DNA of 64,000 nt from Owenia fusiformis. Its lineage: Eukaryota; Annelida; Polychaeta; Sabellida; Oweniidae. The DNA is taken from contig CAIIXF020000005.1 of assembly GCA_903813345.2 (NCBI GenBank), forward strand, positions 2,356,001-2,420,000, read 5' to 3'. Both the position numbers and the translations under genes were made by a program. Of this stretch, positions 1 to 13,800 are shown piece by piece (position 1 is the stretch's first letter; the number at the start of each line of letters is the position of its first letter). Below the pieces are notes generated by a model. It had not been told where the DNA came from. It did no database searches and worked only from the letters and a program-made list of their open reading frames with translations.

Positions 1-18
1 CTACAGGAAGACCCGATT

Positions 19-231
19 TCATCTCATTGGAATTTCCCAATTTATATCGCAATTGTTCAACTCCATTCCACACGCGTATGGATAATTGTATAGGATAAAT
101 GAAGTAAGATCCAATTCTTCATTTTTGTCGATTAATGCCTTGGTCACATTTGCAACGATTTTCACGACGGCGCCCGGGCGATTGAGTATTTTGTTCAAAA
201 TTGAATACAATGGAGAGGTTAAGCTTTGCAT
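19..231 (-). pseudogene. Receptor-like extracellular fragment (possible Cys-loop ligand-gated channel N-terminus)
   Basis: The minus-strand frame encodes SLTSPLYSILNKILNRPG, then VANVTKALIDKNEELDLTSFI. The pattern NRPG-x-NVT-x(n)-DKNEEL-L-T-x-F is reminiscent of the start of the nicotinic-type channel ectodomain (…N-V-T…D-E-K-N-E-E-L-x-L-T). The frame then seems to shift: the next frame reads RVWNGVEQLRYKLGNSNEM. No other exon is identified. Homology is a weak memory-based impression. The inverted copy at 1834-2004 shows the segment is duplicated. Confidence 0.3.
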
Positions 232-1833
232 ATATAATCGAAACTGAACCTGTACGTATCACTCGACCATATACAAATTCATGCAAGGGCGTTACAATAC
301 CCGGGAATTTATCGGTTCGTGCAGTACTTGTTTGTGATAGCGCCCTCTGTAGGTCACTGTGCTTATAGCCTACAGTAATACGGGGTAGGATATCGGGAAT
401 TCGGTCAGTTTCCATCCGTCGATTTCGCTATGAATTGAAGCAAGTGTGACCACTTTATCCACTTAAACAATTTGATAATTGATTAAATCTTTAAACAAAA
501 TCGATAAACACGTTATACACTTCCTATCTCCTTAGAAATTAGCATGTATTTATGGATTGTGTTTTCGAACAAGGCTCGACCCAAACCAATAGGGAAATCC
601 TTATGCTAATTAGTATGACGTCATATTTTCCTGGGGAATCCTAGATTTCAAAGCCTCAGTCTGTTATTGTGTCAAATGTAAACGCTCTTTTGCAGACAGA
701 AAATTGACAGATTAGCTTTTAACTTTCAGCTTTGATGTTTAAATATTCTGTATTTCTACCGGAATTCTTGTTGAATATCATATAATGTTATAACTTGATT
801 TGGACCATTGCCTGATTGATCATTCTGAAATTTTGATTGTGACTCATGATTGATTGTTGAGAAAAATAATTCCTATTGTTTTCCAGCGAAGTCAAAATGT
901 TACAGCATGAGTTATAATGTCGAGTTTGCATCATGTTAAATTCTGCTAGTGATTAGAAGTCCATGCACAAGCATACACATAAGAGACAAACACACCCAGG
1001 CTCCAGGCCGTGGATGGAAATATAAAACTATTTAAGGCACAAACTGGTATTTAATAGACCGATATGTAGTGTCCGCCATGTATTGAAGGTAAACAATCTG
1101 CATTATTAATGTTACTTCTATCAATACATGGATTGTGCAATGGAAAAGCAATGGCACAATCAAAAATGTGCATATCAATCGTGAATATCTCTCGGTTCAA
1201 AGCTTATTTCCAACAGAATCGTGTCAAAATATGTGTCTGAGTAACAGTTATACATTATAAGATCGCAAAATCTTACCAATTATCAGCCGAATGGCTAATT
1301 TTCAACGAAATGTCCTTAAGACAACAGCCCTGGGTCGCGCCTGAGACCAAAAACTATTTCAAATAGCCCTCCCCTAATTATATTGGATAATCACATTTAT
1401 GCGTGCGCGCGCAGCTCATCCACTGAACGAAACGCCACTTCCCGCTGAAATCACCGGGTATTGATCTTTCCCTTGATTCATGTAGCCTTCTCATATAAAT
1501 AGCCGTTCAAATCAAGTGTTTGTTTAGACTACACCATAGCGTGTAATGATTCTATAGTATGTCATTGATGCGGTTTTATAGCTGGTTTTCTAATACATAT
1601 TTTAAACGAGCTCGTTTCGTAAGATTTTTGGCGCTAAATCATGCATGACACACATCATCGTGTTCAGCAAGAATTCAACTGTGCATCGAAATCAAAATTG
1701 ACAGCATAGTGTTCAATAGACACGAGTAAAATGGTTCCCGTTGACCCAACGTCAAATTTCAAATTATCCCGTTCTAAACCCGAAACTCTGAAGCTGAAAG
1801 AGTATCTGAAGTAGACTAAGCGCGCATAAAACT

Positions 1834-2004
1834 ATGAGCGCTCGATACATTCCTTTGTTAATTTTTGTACTTTGCGTTCACGGTTACGTTGTGAAAAACA
1901 TCGTTAGCTTAACCTCTCCAATATTGAACAAAACACTCAATCGGCCGGGCGCCGGCCGATGGATCGGAGCAAATGTGACCAAGGCATTAATGAAGTGTTT
2001 TTGA
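1834..2004 (+). pseudogene. Inverted duplicate of the receptor-like first exon, with signal peptide and early stop
   Basis: An ORF of 56 codons: a hydrophobic leader MSARYIPLLIFVLCVHG, then IVSLTSPILNKTLNRPGAG and ANVTKALMKCF-stop. It repeats, on the opposite strand, the sequence at about 130-231. After GTGACCAAGGCATTAAT the two copies diverge. About 10 bases (cgacaaaaat region) are missing here, shifting the frame to a stop. It looks like a truncated secreted or receptor first exon. Confidence 0.4.
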
Positions 2005-4690
2005 GATTTTACATAAAACAATTCATATGAAAGCCTAGTCTGTGCTGCCATCTTTTAAATCTACTATACATGTGTCGCGCATATTTTTCACGTTTTAAAA
2101 AGATATGGAAGCCAAACGAAATTACCATGTGGCCCACATTCAAGACCATTGTTGATATCGGTACATTGACTGCTAATTATTGATTGGTTAGTCTGGTTTA
2201 AGCCATCACACATTGACTTCAAAAGTATTATACCAGAGCGGGGTCCAGAGGCTTGGTGCAAGACTATAAATCAGTCTAAGGATTCATACGATTGGCATTC
2301 ATACGATTGAGATTCGGACAAGTGCAAGTGTGTTGAGAAAAATATTTCTTTAATTTTCATGGGTTTGCTGACTTGCATTATATCCACTTATATATCCGTT
2401 ATCTTTTTCAATCAAAATTGAGGAACATTTTCTCTGCCCAATTCTATCTGATACCATCTTTCTCATCTGTTACCTTATTGGAATTGGAACCACTTTTCGG
2501 TAGCATTCGATAACCAAAATGACATGTCTCATTCTTGATTGACATATTCGATCAAAGATGGTTGAGATAGTCGAGATTAATGTGGATTATAGAATGTTAC
2601 TTTAATAAAGATTTTCAAGAGTCACCTTTAGCTTTTGTATTTGATCAGATACCCAATTTTTCAGATTATAAAAATTGAATGTAGAAAAACATTTGCATGA
2701 TTTTTGAAAATATTTCACAGTCCCCACATGTATACTACCCCTTCTATTTCCTCCAATAATCAATCGTTACATTATCTATATCAAACTAGAAACAACATAA
2801 AAAGATCAGTATCAAGTTATTGTTGAGAAGTTAAAATCTGTTAATCATATAACGTAATCACCATTGATTATATATTTGATACGACCAGAATGCAAACTAT
2901 GTTTTAGTAACTTCCGCAGCTCCTCATACCGCATCCTCATAAACATGGATCCTCTCCTTAGGGGGTTGCAACTCTATTAACCAAGTAAATAACCTCTGTA
3001 TATACAGAGATACACATGTACAGGTAAAATTACCAGTAACCAATCTCTGCTTACTTCAATATTTGATGATTACATGGACTTCTACCAGGTACGTAATTTG
3101 CAAATCACTTTCTCTTCTTGGGGTAATATTTTGAATATTTCTTAGTTGAGTAAGATTATTTGTTTACTTCCGTAGTGTATCTTTATAAGGAACCCCCTTC
3201 ATTTATGTCTTGGTTATTGGATTGGAGATCTTCGATATTGACATATTCGACTGATCGTATTTTTGCTAAAGGAAATTCAAAAGTTTTTTCTAAGTTACTT
3301 CATGGGATATTGCAATTGTATGGTGATAATGCCGCATCACAGATTGGAGTTCTCACCACCTCGGTTGAGGAAGTGTCGTTCTCTACCATGGTTCAAAAAA
3401 CTATTCAAGGTAAAAGCTATTTTGCGTCTTTGATGTCGTTCGGTATTTTGATCACTTACCACTTGAAGATTATTAATAACCTTATTAAAACATTATACAC
3501 AAAGGACTATTTTATTTATTTAATTAAGGAATTTTAGAAAAAATACAAAAAACAACACGGCACCTTGAAGAATAAAATGTGAATGTCCTTACGATTAAGC
3601 TAAATTGTTTTCTTAAAACTAAAAAGTAAAGAATCAAAGAATAACTAAGTGAGGTGTTTTGGAACTATGTCAAGATTTGTTATTCTGATATTCTTCTCAT
3701 CTATGTGTTAGCCATCTCGCATTTGATCTGTTAAGAAGAGATTTAAGGTTTAGTTTCATGATTGCTAACAAGAATTTAAATACTTGCCACCTTGATGGAA
3801 TGGATAGTAATTACAAAGGAGGTAACTAATCTGCCAATCCTACCGCTCCTTCTCTGACTAAAATATTAAATAGTACTCCGGTATTTATCCTAGATGTCAA
3901 ACTGAATCTTCATTTACAGATTCTGTTCGATAATTGTGTAAAGTACATGGAGTAAGGTTATTTTATACTTTGTTTGATGTTCCTATATTGGTTTCCAAAT
4001 ATAGCTAAACTCAGTTCGATGAATGCTTTAAGTAAATTGTTTGGCACTTACTTCTAAGCCAAAGATGAGTAAGCGTTCATTAATATGCATTATAATAAAG
4101 TAAACAAGCCCGGGAATTAAATGTAAACATTCTGTAGCTACTATTACCAAACTTATTTCTGGAGATACCATGTCTTTCTCATCAAGGCACTAGAGGCCAG
4201 AGAGGATTTTAACTGGACTAAACAATGTACATCGAGGTAGGTATTTGAGTGAGAAAACTCTCGAGAGCAAACCATTGCTCACTCGCTATATATCTCAAAA
4301 CTGAACAAAAGCTATGGGATTATAGAAGTGTTTTCTGAAAATACATAGCTTAGTTTAATAGCTTTGAAAGATGAATGATCGTCTCTGCTGAGGAAATATT
4401 AAGAATGACGCAAGCATGGAGTTTCTTAGATTAGTACAACCACTTGGCTCACTGTTACAACTTGTTTAAGAGTTAGGATTCCCAGTTCAATTTGCTTTTA
4501 TTTTTTATGCAAAAGTTCTGATTGAGTATTTGAGAAATTACGGATTAAACAAACATCTCAATTGATAAAATACGATTGGATTTGCGCACTGCATGAATTC
4601 GAGCCAAGATCTATCGGAAGCCAGGTATATCTGAGTAAGAGAGCCAAATAGTTCGCATCATTACACGTTAATGGAGCCTGCCTTATTGGC
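2005..4690. other. No gene recognised
   Basis: AT-rich. A 125-codon plus frame at 3160-3537 starts at TTG and matches no family I know. It is within the length expected by chance at this base composition. Confidence 0.5.
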
Positions 4691-4840
4691 ATGAGATGTA
4701 CAGGATATAAATTCAGGAATAAAATGGAGCCATTGAATATGGATCATGATAGTCTTATGACGATTGGGGAAGATGAGGAGGAGGAACGATATGAAGAATC
4801 CTATGAAGAACGCCACGAGGACAGCATTGATGAACCCAAG
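4691..4840 (+). CDS. PLEKHG7: PLEKHG7-like first recognised coding exon
   Basis: The open frame has ATGs at 4691 and 4724. I prefer 4724 because its context (AAAATGG) is the better one. The exon encodes a Glu-rich acidic stretch (GEDEEEERYEESYEERHED) and ends CCC AAG|gttaag in phase 0, which fits the phase-0 acceptor at 6753. Without RNA data this could be internal to a longer 5' gene. The link to the downstream exons rests on phase and strand, not on homology. Confidence 0.5.
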
Positions 4841-7800
4841 GTTAAGGTGATCCCTTTATTACACACGCTTCGTTAGTTCAAACATCAATCACGAAATCAT
4901 TCCTTATCCTGACGAATTTTCTTATACAATGAGATTGAAGATTAGGAGCTCTGGCTCGAATGATGGGATGTTGATCTTGATACATGTATTAAGGAAAGTC
5001 TATTGCAGATGTGTAGGAAAATGGTCGTAAAGTGTAGCACTTGTTTTAAAATTTTACGTTTGCATTTGGTGGTGTGGTATTTAATTCTGTTTCAAAATTG
5101 AATAATGACCATCCAATAGTTCTTATTCAACGTTCTTTTACATGCCGGCTAAGTTGAACAGTATTATTTTCTTCTTAGGCAAACAAAAAGTCAAAACCAG
5201 GAACATTTTGATTTATGGTTGAACAATTAATTAATTTTCTTCTAATTGCTTGTCAGGTCAAACTCTAGGGTTAAGATAGAGAAACGAGGTGCTTGCCTCA
5301 TAAATATTCATCTTTTCATATTTTTAGAACACACCATAGTAAACCAGACGATATGGTTTGTCATTTGGGGCATGAGTCGGATTTGACAGATGGAGTCCAT
5401 GATAAATATGATTCGAACTGTCAAGGTCAGGGTCTCCGGTGGGACGTATACACGGTCTTGAATGGTGGTCTCAGAGTTTAGATTTTTAGAATAAGTACGA
5501 GAGATAAGTAACATTAGGATACATAAAGAAGATAGGACGGGCATTATTCTTACGAGGCACTTAAAGCCGAACAGCAGGCTTGCTTTATATCTTCTTTATT
5601 TTCGGAAAATGCTACCTTGACGTAACCGGGCAGGTATATATGTAAAAGAATACTGGAAAGACAACCCTAATGATATATGGAGCTAATTTCAAGGGTGATT
5701 GACCAGATTTTCACAGAGCATATCTGGCAGGCATTAGTGTGGTAACAAGAGAAAACGATCGTGTGTATTGTATCTCCATAGTCAGCCAGGGGGTGATAAA
5801 GGAATACTCTTGAATACAAGTGCTGCAGAAGATTAAGTCAAAACATTTTATATAATGGCTGCACAAGATAAGTCCCGTCCAAGTTGACGATAATATACTG
5901 ATATAATGATGATTATTACGGAAACCCATCTCTCTTGAGATAACTGTAATGCTTGAAAATATAACGTTCCTAAGCTTAGCTGTACGCTGCAATGAAGGCC
6001 GCATCAAATGTGTGATTCTGTATATTAATCTCTTCACGCTCATTAGCGAGATTGAAAGTTACTATCTGTGTGTTTTGCAAATTGAGTACTCTAATCTCAG
6101 AGGGTTGCATCGTGTTAAACATGCTGTAAAGAGCTAAAATGTGGCAAGATGATGAATTAATATAATTACCCTTTAATATTTGTAGCAATTAAAAACGTGT
6201 AATCGGACACATCCGATATCAGGTGAGAATTGAAGATTTATAGTATACGTATGAGTCTGAACGGCCGTTTGTATTCACCTGCTTTTGGTATCATCTCCGA
6301 CTCATACATGTCAATAGAAGATGAAGGAGAGATCTGAAATGGATGCCAAAATGATTACTTCACTGTCTACCCAGTTGCATTCCCACATACTTTAAAACTA
6401 ATTACATACACCATGTCCAATATGCTGTTCATTAGCCAACGAGCACAAGGGATGGATGATGTATGAAGCGTCGAAAGTACCCGAAATACACCGAGAACAT
6501 ACGAATTCAAGTTAATTCAGCATTGATACAGTTTATACCCAGATTCACGATGTTTATACAATTGTAGAAGAAAGGAAATAAGTCTATAAACATGAAAATA
6601 TAGCCCTTTATTCTCAGGGTATACCATCAGATTGATCATTTAATTGTATAAAACACTTGTAAACTAATCGAACATCCATCAGTAGTATTATTGACCATTT
6701 CTAAAGGCACTTACCTGTTCAAATAACAATGTACTCACCTTTGTACTTGCAGATTCCCAGAAAACAGAGCTCGGGAAGTCTAACTAGTCCCTCGGAGAGT
6801 GAAAGTGAACCATCACCGCCACCTATAAGACGCCTGGGCAGACGTAGGGCTATCTTTGACTCAAAGGTAATATTACATAACATGTACAATATCATATAAC
6901 ATGTACAATATCACATAACATGTACAATGTCACATAATATGTACAATGTCACATAACATGTACAATATCATATTATTGGCAGTGTTAATTCATTAAATTA
7001 ACTGAATTGTAAGAGTAGTGATATTAAACGTTTAAAATGACATCTCAAATCTTCTCAGTCCTGAGATTCAGAAAGATGTTATAAGTATCAGAATGGTTGA
7101 TACATGGCTCTGCATGAGTTTCATTTTATTCTAATGTCACCCTTGCACTTTGTGGCACTTTACCAGACAGACCGACGATCTCTGTTCATGATTGTATCGT
7201 ATTTGCCCAATTACACGTCACTCTTTCTACACTGCTTTATGCAATATGACAGAATGAGTTACTTTTCTTTCGATTTCACCTGGTTTTGTATGTTCATCTG
7301 ATTCGATTAAAATATGGAATTTGTGTTATCTAAAGAGTTCATAAATCATAAACAATAACAGTTAAATCCTACTAATGACGTTTGATAGTCCATTAATAAT
7401 GTATTGTGATAATCTATCAACGCTGATGCAATTAAATCACCCGTGGCTTAAGTAACAGATCAAAACCATTCATGGAGTTATCTCACAACATCCCATTGGA
7501 GATGAAAAGGCGCGATAATCAGATAACGAACAGAGTATAAATGTTTCTGTATTTATGATATGACGTTGGTTCGGCTACCCGATACATTCCTAGAAATATA
7601 TACCCTGCGCGCAGAGTCTAGTTATAAACTACTAGACGAAGTTCTCTTTTAGGAAGTGAAGTTGAACGAATGCAAAGGGTAATAAATATACTACCTTTGG
7701 CGCTATATGAATGAAACAACATCATTCTCATTGTTTTTACATGTCAATGTTACATCGCATCATCCATTGATCTAATCCCCGAGCAATTCACAAATTCAAT

Positions 7801-10800
7801 TGTACGTCTAGGTAGGCCATTCTGATACTCATCACATCTTTCTGTCTTCAACCAGAAATATACAAGTGTAGTGTGAAGCTAATAGAAGGCCGTGATTTCT
7901 CATGATGAGGTAGGCAGGAACGCACCAAAACGAACTGCTACGGAGACATTATGACAAGGTTAATGTATTTCTCATACAATGACCATAATTAAGGAAATAA
8001 AACCTAACTTGCTAGAATTCATTTTTTGCGGGATGTATTGCCTGTAGCCCATGGGTTATATCATGGCAATGCATCCGTAGGCCCTGGAAAACATTGAAAA
8101 TAGGCTACAATTAGGAACAGTCCAGTCATGTATTCTTATTTCTTATCATTTTGAAAATTCGTTTAGAAATTCTTTTTAGTGAAATAAAAGTTAAAATTCA
8201 CTAAATAGTTAGTATATTTTAGTCTATTAACCATAAATGAAATGAATCCGTTACTATATACATGTAGTTCATACGTCGATTATGAAACATCGATGCACAA
8301 AGGTCATATAAATATGTCATACGTGAATCCGCCATCTTGGATATTTCATCGCAAATCTCAAAAGGGAGCAGTAAGATTTGTTGCGAAGAAACTCTGACTT
8401 TGACTCTCAAACCTTGGTTCTTTGTTTGGTATGATTTATAGGGGTCGTTTTATCATTAGTCTTTTCCTCCAATGTTATTCTGTCTTTTGTTTTAATTAAG
8501 TCCCCATGCGCTTTAGATTGTCGGGACCAGGCTCTTTGACATTCCGTAAATGTAGCAAATCACCAGTAATTGCTCATACATTCTTTTGCATTGACACGCT
8601 ACGGATTTTCTGGTGTAAAACAGTCACATCTTTGTCTGTTTTACGAGTTCAATTCATGCAAGTTGTTCTAACAACATGTAATTATCTCCTGTCTGTGTAG
8701 TTTAGTAGAAATTTAACAAGACTTTATGCGAGGCCGAATAACTACTGTGAGCGACTTTATAGAAACCAGGTCGTAAATTCTGCCCTCGCATTATATGTTC
8801 CCCGGGGCATACATTCCGGCAAAAGATACCGTTTTACGTCTTCTCGGAAAGGCCTGGGAGGTATTTACTGGTTGTTATATCCCAAATGAACCATCAGCTG
8901 ATAGTAAGAGGAAGCAGACACAAAGAGCAAATACCTGAGCAAAATGTAAATAATACACACGTTGGAATGGTTATTGCGGCTATTAGACCTACGTTTGAAT
9001 ACGGGTGGCAGTCGATTGATTGCAATACGTCATGGCTTTCTGCAAATGCGCGCAAAAATGATACATGATCATTTAAGACAAAATATGACCATTTAAGACG
9101 AAAATTTTATCTGATCCTGAATTTCATGAAATACACGTAGGGTTACTTTAAATCTATCTACTTTCATAAAGTTGTTTTTTATTATGTTTCACTGATCATA
9201 AAAGTACGTGAAAGTAGTTAAACACACGTATCTAATTATGACATAATATTTGCAATTGCATTTTGCTTTTAATCAATTAAGAGATATTTGCTTTTACCTA
9301 ACTTTATGACATTCGTAATGCACCTGAAATGATAGAAATGCTTGGATATGGTCTTGGGGACTATTATTTGGAACATTAAAATTACTCAGTAAAAGAGTCA
9401 AAATTTATGAGGCATGCATATTGCGGCAACATGGAGGTTATAGTTGACTCATTTTGTCACACCTGTCAGTTTTGGGTGGTATCGTTGTTTAACTCATTTG
9501 GTGATGAAGCTTGAATGAAGAATTTCATTATCAATACAAATATTTGTATATCAATGTTTCCGCCCCCATCTTATTCTCTGCAAACACGGCCGTGGTCTGA
9601 AATCATGTCATAGTGCCCCGATCTGGTTGCGATTAGAAACTGATCCAAAGAGATTGTCTTTGGCATTTTGATATCCATGTCTGGTTTAATGCATCTATCG
9701 CTAAATATTATGTAATAACTATGCAATAAATATTGATGATAAAATGACACGAAAAGCAGTACGCAATGAATGGCATCTTATTACTAGTTGAAAAATTCAA
9801 GGTTCACTAAAAATATTACCATAGACACCACACTATCTCATAGCTTTGCCGTTTCATAACATCAGAACACTAGCAGTTCATGTTATTATTTTCATGTAAT
9901 GATGTCAGTGGGATTCGACTGCCTTATCTTGTAAATGTATATGTTTTTCACCACGCGTTTAAGTCATAAAATGGATCTACTTACAACATATATTTATTAC
10001 ATTCTTAACATGTTTAATTTTTCAGTCTCATAGAGTTATAATCCAAAAATGGAAATACATTTGTTTCTGGATACCGTCTTGTTCTTGGTATGGTGTCACT
10101 TCGTGAAAGTAACGAAATTCACTGTTTGGATATTCATTTGAAGCGTCCGAAAAAGTATCATTCTACTCACGCGTCCATGCGTCGATAAGCTATAAAAAGA
10201 AAATACCCGAGACTAAGGTAGAATGAGTATAAGTCTCATCAATGAAATTGCAAATGACCATTTAACAATACATTGAAGATGCTGAATATCAAGGGTTTTA
10301 GAGCGTATATGAAGGAATCGGCCCCAGGAATTGGCCCATTTCGAACCTGTTGGGAGCCCTAGCTAGTGTGTAATGGAGTGAACAGCTAGTTATCCAGTCA
10401 ATTAAATTCTGACCAATGTCGTAAACTGAACAAAACGTTTCAAATGAGTTTCATGTTGGAATAATATTTATACTCAATTTCAAACGGTAATATATGGCAG
10501 TCTAACAAAATTTCGCATCAGTAATCACAAAATAAATAAAAACAGCTAACCTAAGAACGTCTAAAATTGAAAATCGATGAGAGAATTTGTGAGGTCTGCA
10601 ATTTGATAGAAAACGAAACATATTGTCCCAATAAACTAGAATCAAACATGAAATCAATTAGAAAACTTTTCAAAATGAAGGACGATTCCTTATTTTTTTG
10701 AATATTATTTTTATTTTGTAATTTGCGAAAATGAAGAAATTGAAATAATAGCAAAGTTTACTCATACATGTAGACTGAATTATTACATAAACAACTGACG

Positions 10801-13800
10801 AGTATCACAGTCATCATTCAAATGAAAAGTCAGGTACATGCACTCACGATACATCTTTTTACCCTTGTAACAAAACCGAGCTGAACTAAATAACGTGGAA
10901 AGTGAGCTTGCACGCCCATATAAAAATCAACTCTCATCCTATAGTATAAATTTGGTGCTAATCGTCACCAGATTTTTGGACACTTTAAGAATGACATTGA
11001 AGAAATCTAGACACTCTCTTTAAACTGTTCATCTTAGTTTACAACTCAACCTCTAAATGAATAAAACTACTAAATTAAAGTGTATGAACTCATTTTGATT
11101 AAAATGTTTTCTATTTTTTCAGCCATTTGGTGTTACTTCCTCGGCTAACATATCACCCGAACATTCACCTGCAAACTCTTGTGATGAAGAAACGAACTCA
11201 AGTTCCTCTAGGTAAATAAGTATTATTTGTGTAATTTCGTACCTTCTTGTGCTTCTGGGTGGTTTCTTTGTTTTTTTGTTATGTTACACTACATGTTTTT
11301 GCTTCGTTTACGTCTTCATCTTTTTTTACTTATGCGTGTGTTTTGTGGTTTCTGTGATTTGATATTCTGGTAGTTTTTTCCGTGCAAGAACTAAAAGTGT
11401 ATTAAATTGTTTCATGAATAACTTTTTGCTTTATAGCAACAACGTTAATATGATCGAATCTATCACTCTTGTCTAAGGTGCCATCTATTTTTCAAAAAAT
11501 ATTTGTTTCATAAATTCAACAACGACTTAAAGCGAGTGAATTTTAGATTTCTGAAACTGAATCGTTGTAATGAAGTTATGTTGCACGAAAGACGAAATAT
11601 CGATATATTTCACAACCATGTAACTTAAACATAATGATTACTTAATTCATTGTGTAATACTAATCTAATAGCCAACATGCCTTATTAGTATAGCGCTGAT
11701 ACTGAAGTGCCATCTTTTAACCTTAGTGCAATATTTTACAACACTCCCCTCCAATAAAAAGTTGATCCTCACATACGATTCTTTCATTTGACAAACAGAG
11801 AGTGGTAGTGATAAGAAACCACTTAGCTAATCTCAGCCTATTGTACACTCATGTAATTGATTGAATGTATTCATCGACTCGATAAAGATAATGCTATCGC
11901 ATCATCTTATTTTACATCACCATGGATTCTGACAATAAACTCACACTAAGAATTAGGACATCTTTTTACTGGCACATGTAGATTGACTAATAAATAGAAA
12001 AAGGCGTCGCCAAGGTAAACCATGCAAATGGATTAAGTGTTTCGTCTTGACATAGATTTAGAAATTGAATCGATATGGTATGGTATGTTTGATTGGCTAG
12101 AATGGCATAATTATCTTGATTGTTCAGCTCACATATTCCAACGACTAAAATAGTAAAAGGAATGTCATTTTCTAGAATAATGGATCTCGAGGGTGTTCAG
12201 ATAAAGCAAAGTAATTTCCGTAACGTATCCTTGAAATCTCCTTTCTATGTCAATTGTGCAATTATACACTCTCTTGGTGTGAAGACTCTTGGCTTTCGAA
12301 AGAATAAACCTGATTTACTTCACACTTGGGTGATAACTGATAAGATAGTTTGGATTTCCTACTTAAGATCCCCTGGCTCAACATCATGAACCAGGGATAT
12401 CCAGTTTTCTCTGATTTTGAATTAGGAATTAGTTCCTCAAAGAAATTCACATTGTCGCTTGGCCAATTTGAGTGCGTATTCGAACAGGAACTTAAAAAGC
12501 ATTTTGATCATGCTGATAGGCGTAATAGTCTGTTCAAAGGATGGGAGAAGAGATTTCATTAGAAATACCGGAAATTCCACTGATTTAAGTGGGTTTTGAT
12601 AGTACCATCCCGGGGCATATGGCAAGACCTGGTGGAGATTATAGATCGCCTAGTAGAGTGCATGATGTTCACCATACATCCCGCTCTTATACAACAATTA
12701 CAATATCCTTGAATAAAACATTTAACCCATGACTAACTTTTCTATTCATCTTCCCAATCTTATCTCTTAAGACTTTAGCTCAAAATGGTCTGCCAAATTA
12801 TATCTGGTTACTATAGCGACAATAATAAAATTTCCATTTTTCAACTACAGCACCGCTCAAAAATGCATATGCCTTATAATCGAACATCTAGAAAGGCAGA
12901 TGATTGCAAATGGGTATTACATTTAGATTATTCTTCAACTATGAACGTATGAGACTAGCAATAAAGCAAAATAACACCATTTAGACGATCATTAATGGAT
13001 TTTCTCGATATCAATTCTTCAGCATTCATGTCTGGAAAAAGGATTACTTATACACGAATTCTTGAAAGTTAAGCATAATCAAGGAGAAAAGTTAAGTAAT
13101 CATTAGCATGCAGAACCTAGGGAGTCATTGGTGGATGCTCAGGTTAGTAATCCAAATTTGACAGTTTATGCGAGAGTTGATTCCATTAATCATTTAACAA
13201 AAGTATACAAACAATGATTAACTAAGTTTTATAAAAAAAACATTAGCGGCAATTTTAGCCAAGATTTGATAGAAACATTTGCTCTCTCACTTGTATTGTA
13301 AATATATGATCATGTTTTTTTGGTTTTGAAAACGAATTTTAACTATTTTGGTTATTTAATTTACGATGTAATAATTGACAGGTTTCAGATTATTCAAAGT
13401 GTGAATCAAAATGAAGCCAGCGTTTGTGGGTATACAAACCAAATGCATGTTTTCATTCTTGTTTTGTATTTTGTGATCAGTTGCTATCTAAAATGTTATT
13501 AGAGAAAAACTAATTTACCAAGAACGCAAAAGCGAAGAAAGCAATAATCAAGCTTTGCGTTTCACAACTAATTGCACACAAATTCCATTTAACCAGTTGT
13601 TTTCTTGCGCGTTTTCCAGCTATGTTTTGTTACCCTTTTTTTGTGTTTAATTACATATTTATAGTTATATCAAAAATAAGATAGATATTGTTATATAAAT
13701 TCATCAAATCAGTAACCTTATTAACTTATTTCTTTTCCATCTCCATTAATACATTGATAGAAAAACATTTCTAATTCTACAACCTAACACATTTGGACAA

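Noticed and set aside
3160-3537. 125-codon plus-strand open frame
   Set aside because: It starts at TTG, matches no family I know, has no splice or context support, and its length is within chance for 64 kb of AT-rich DNA.
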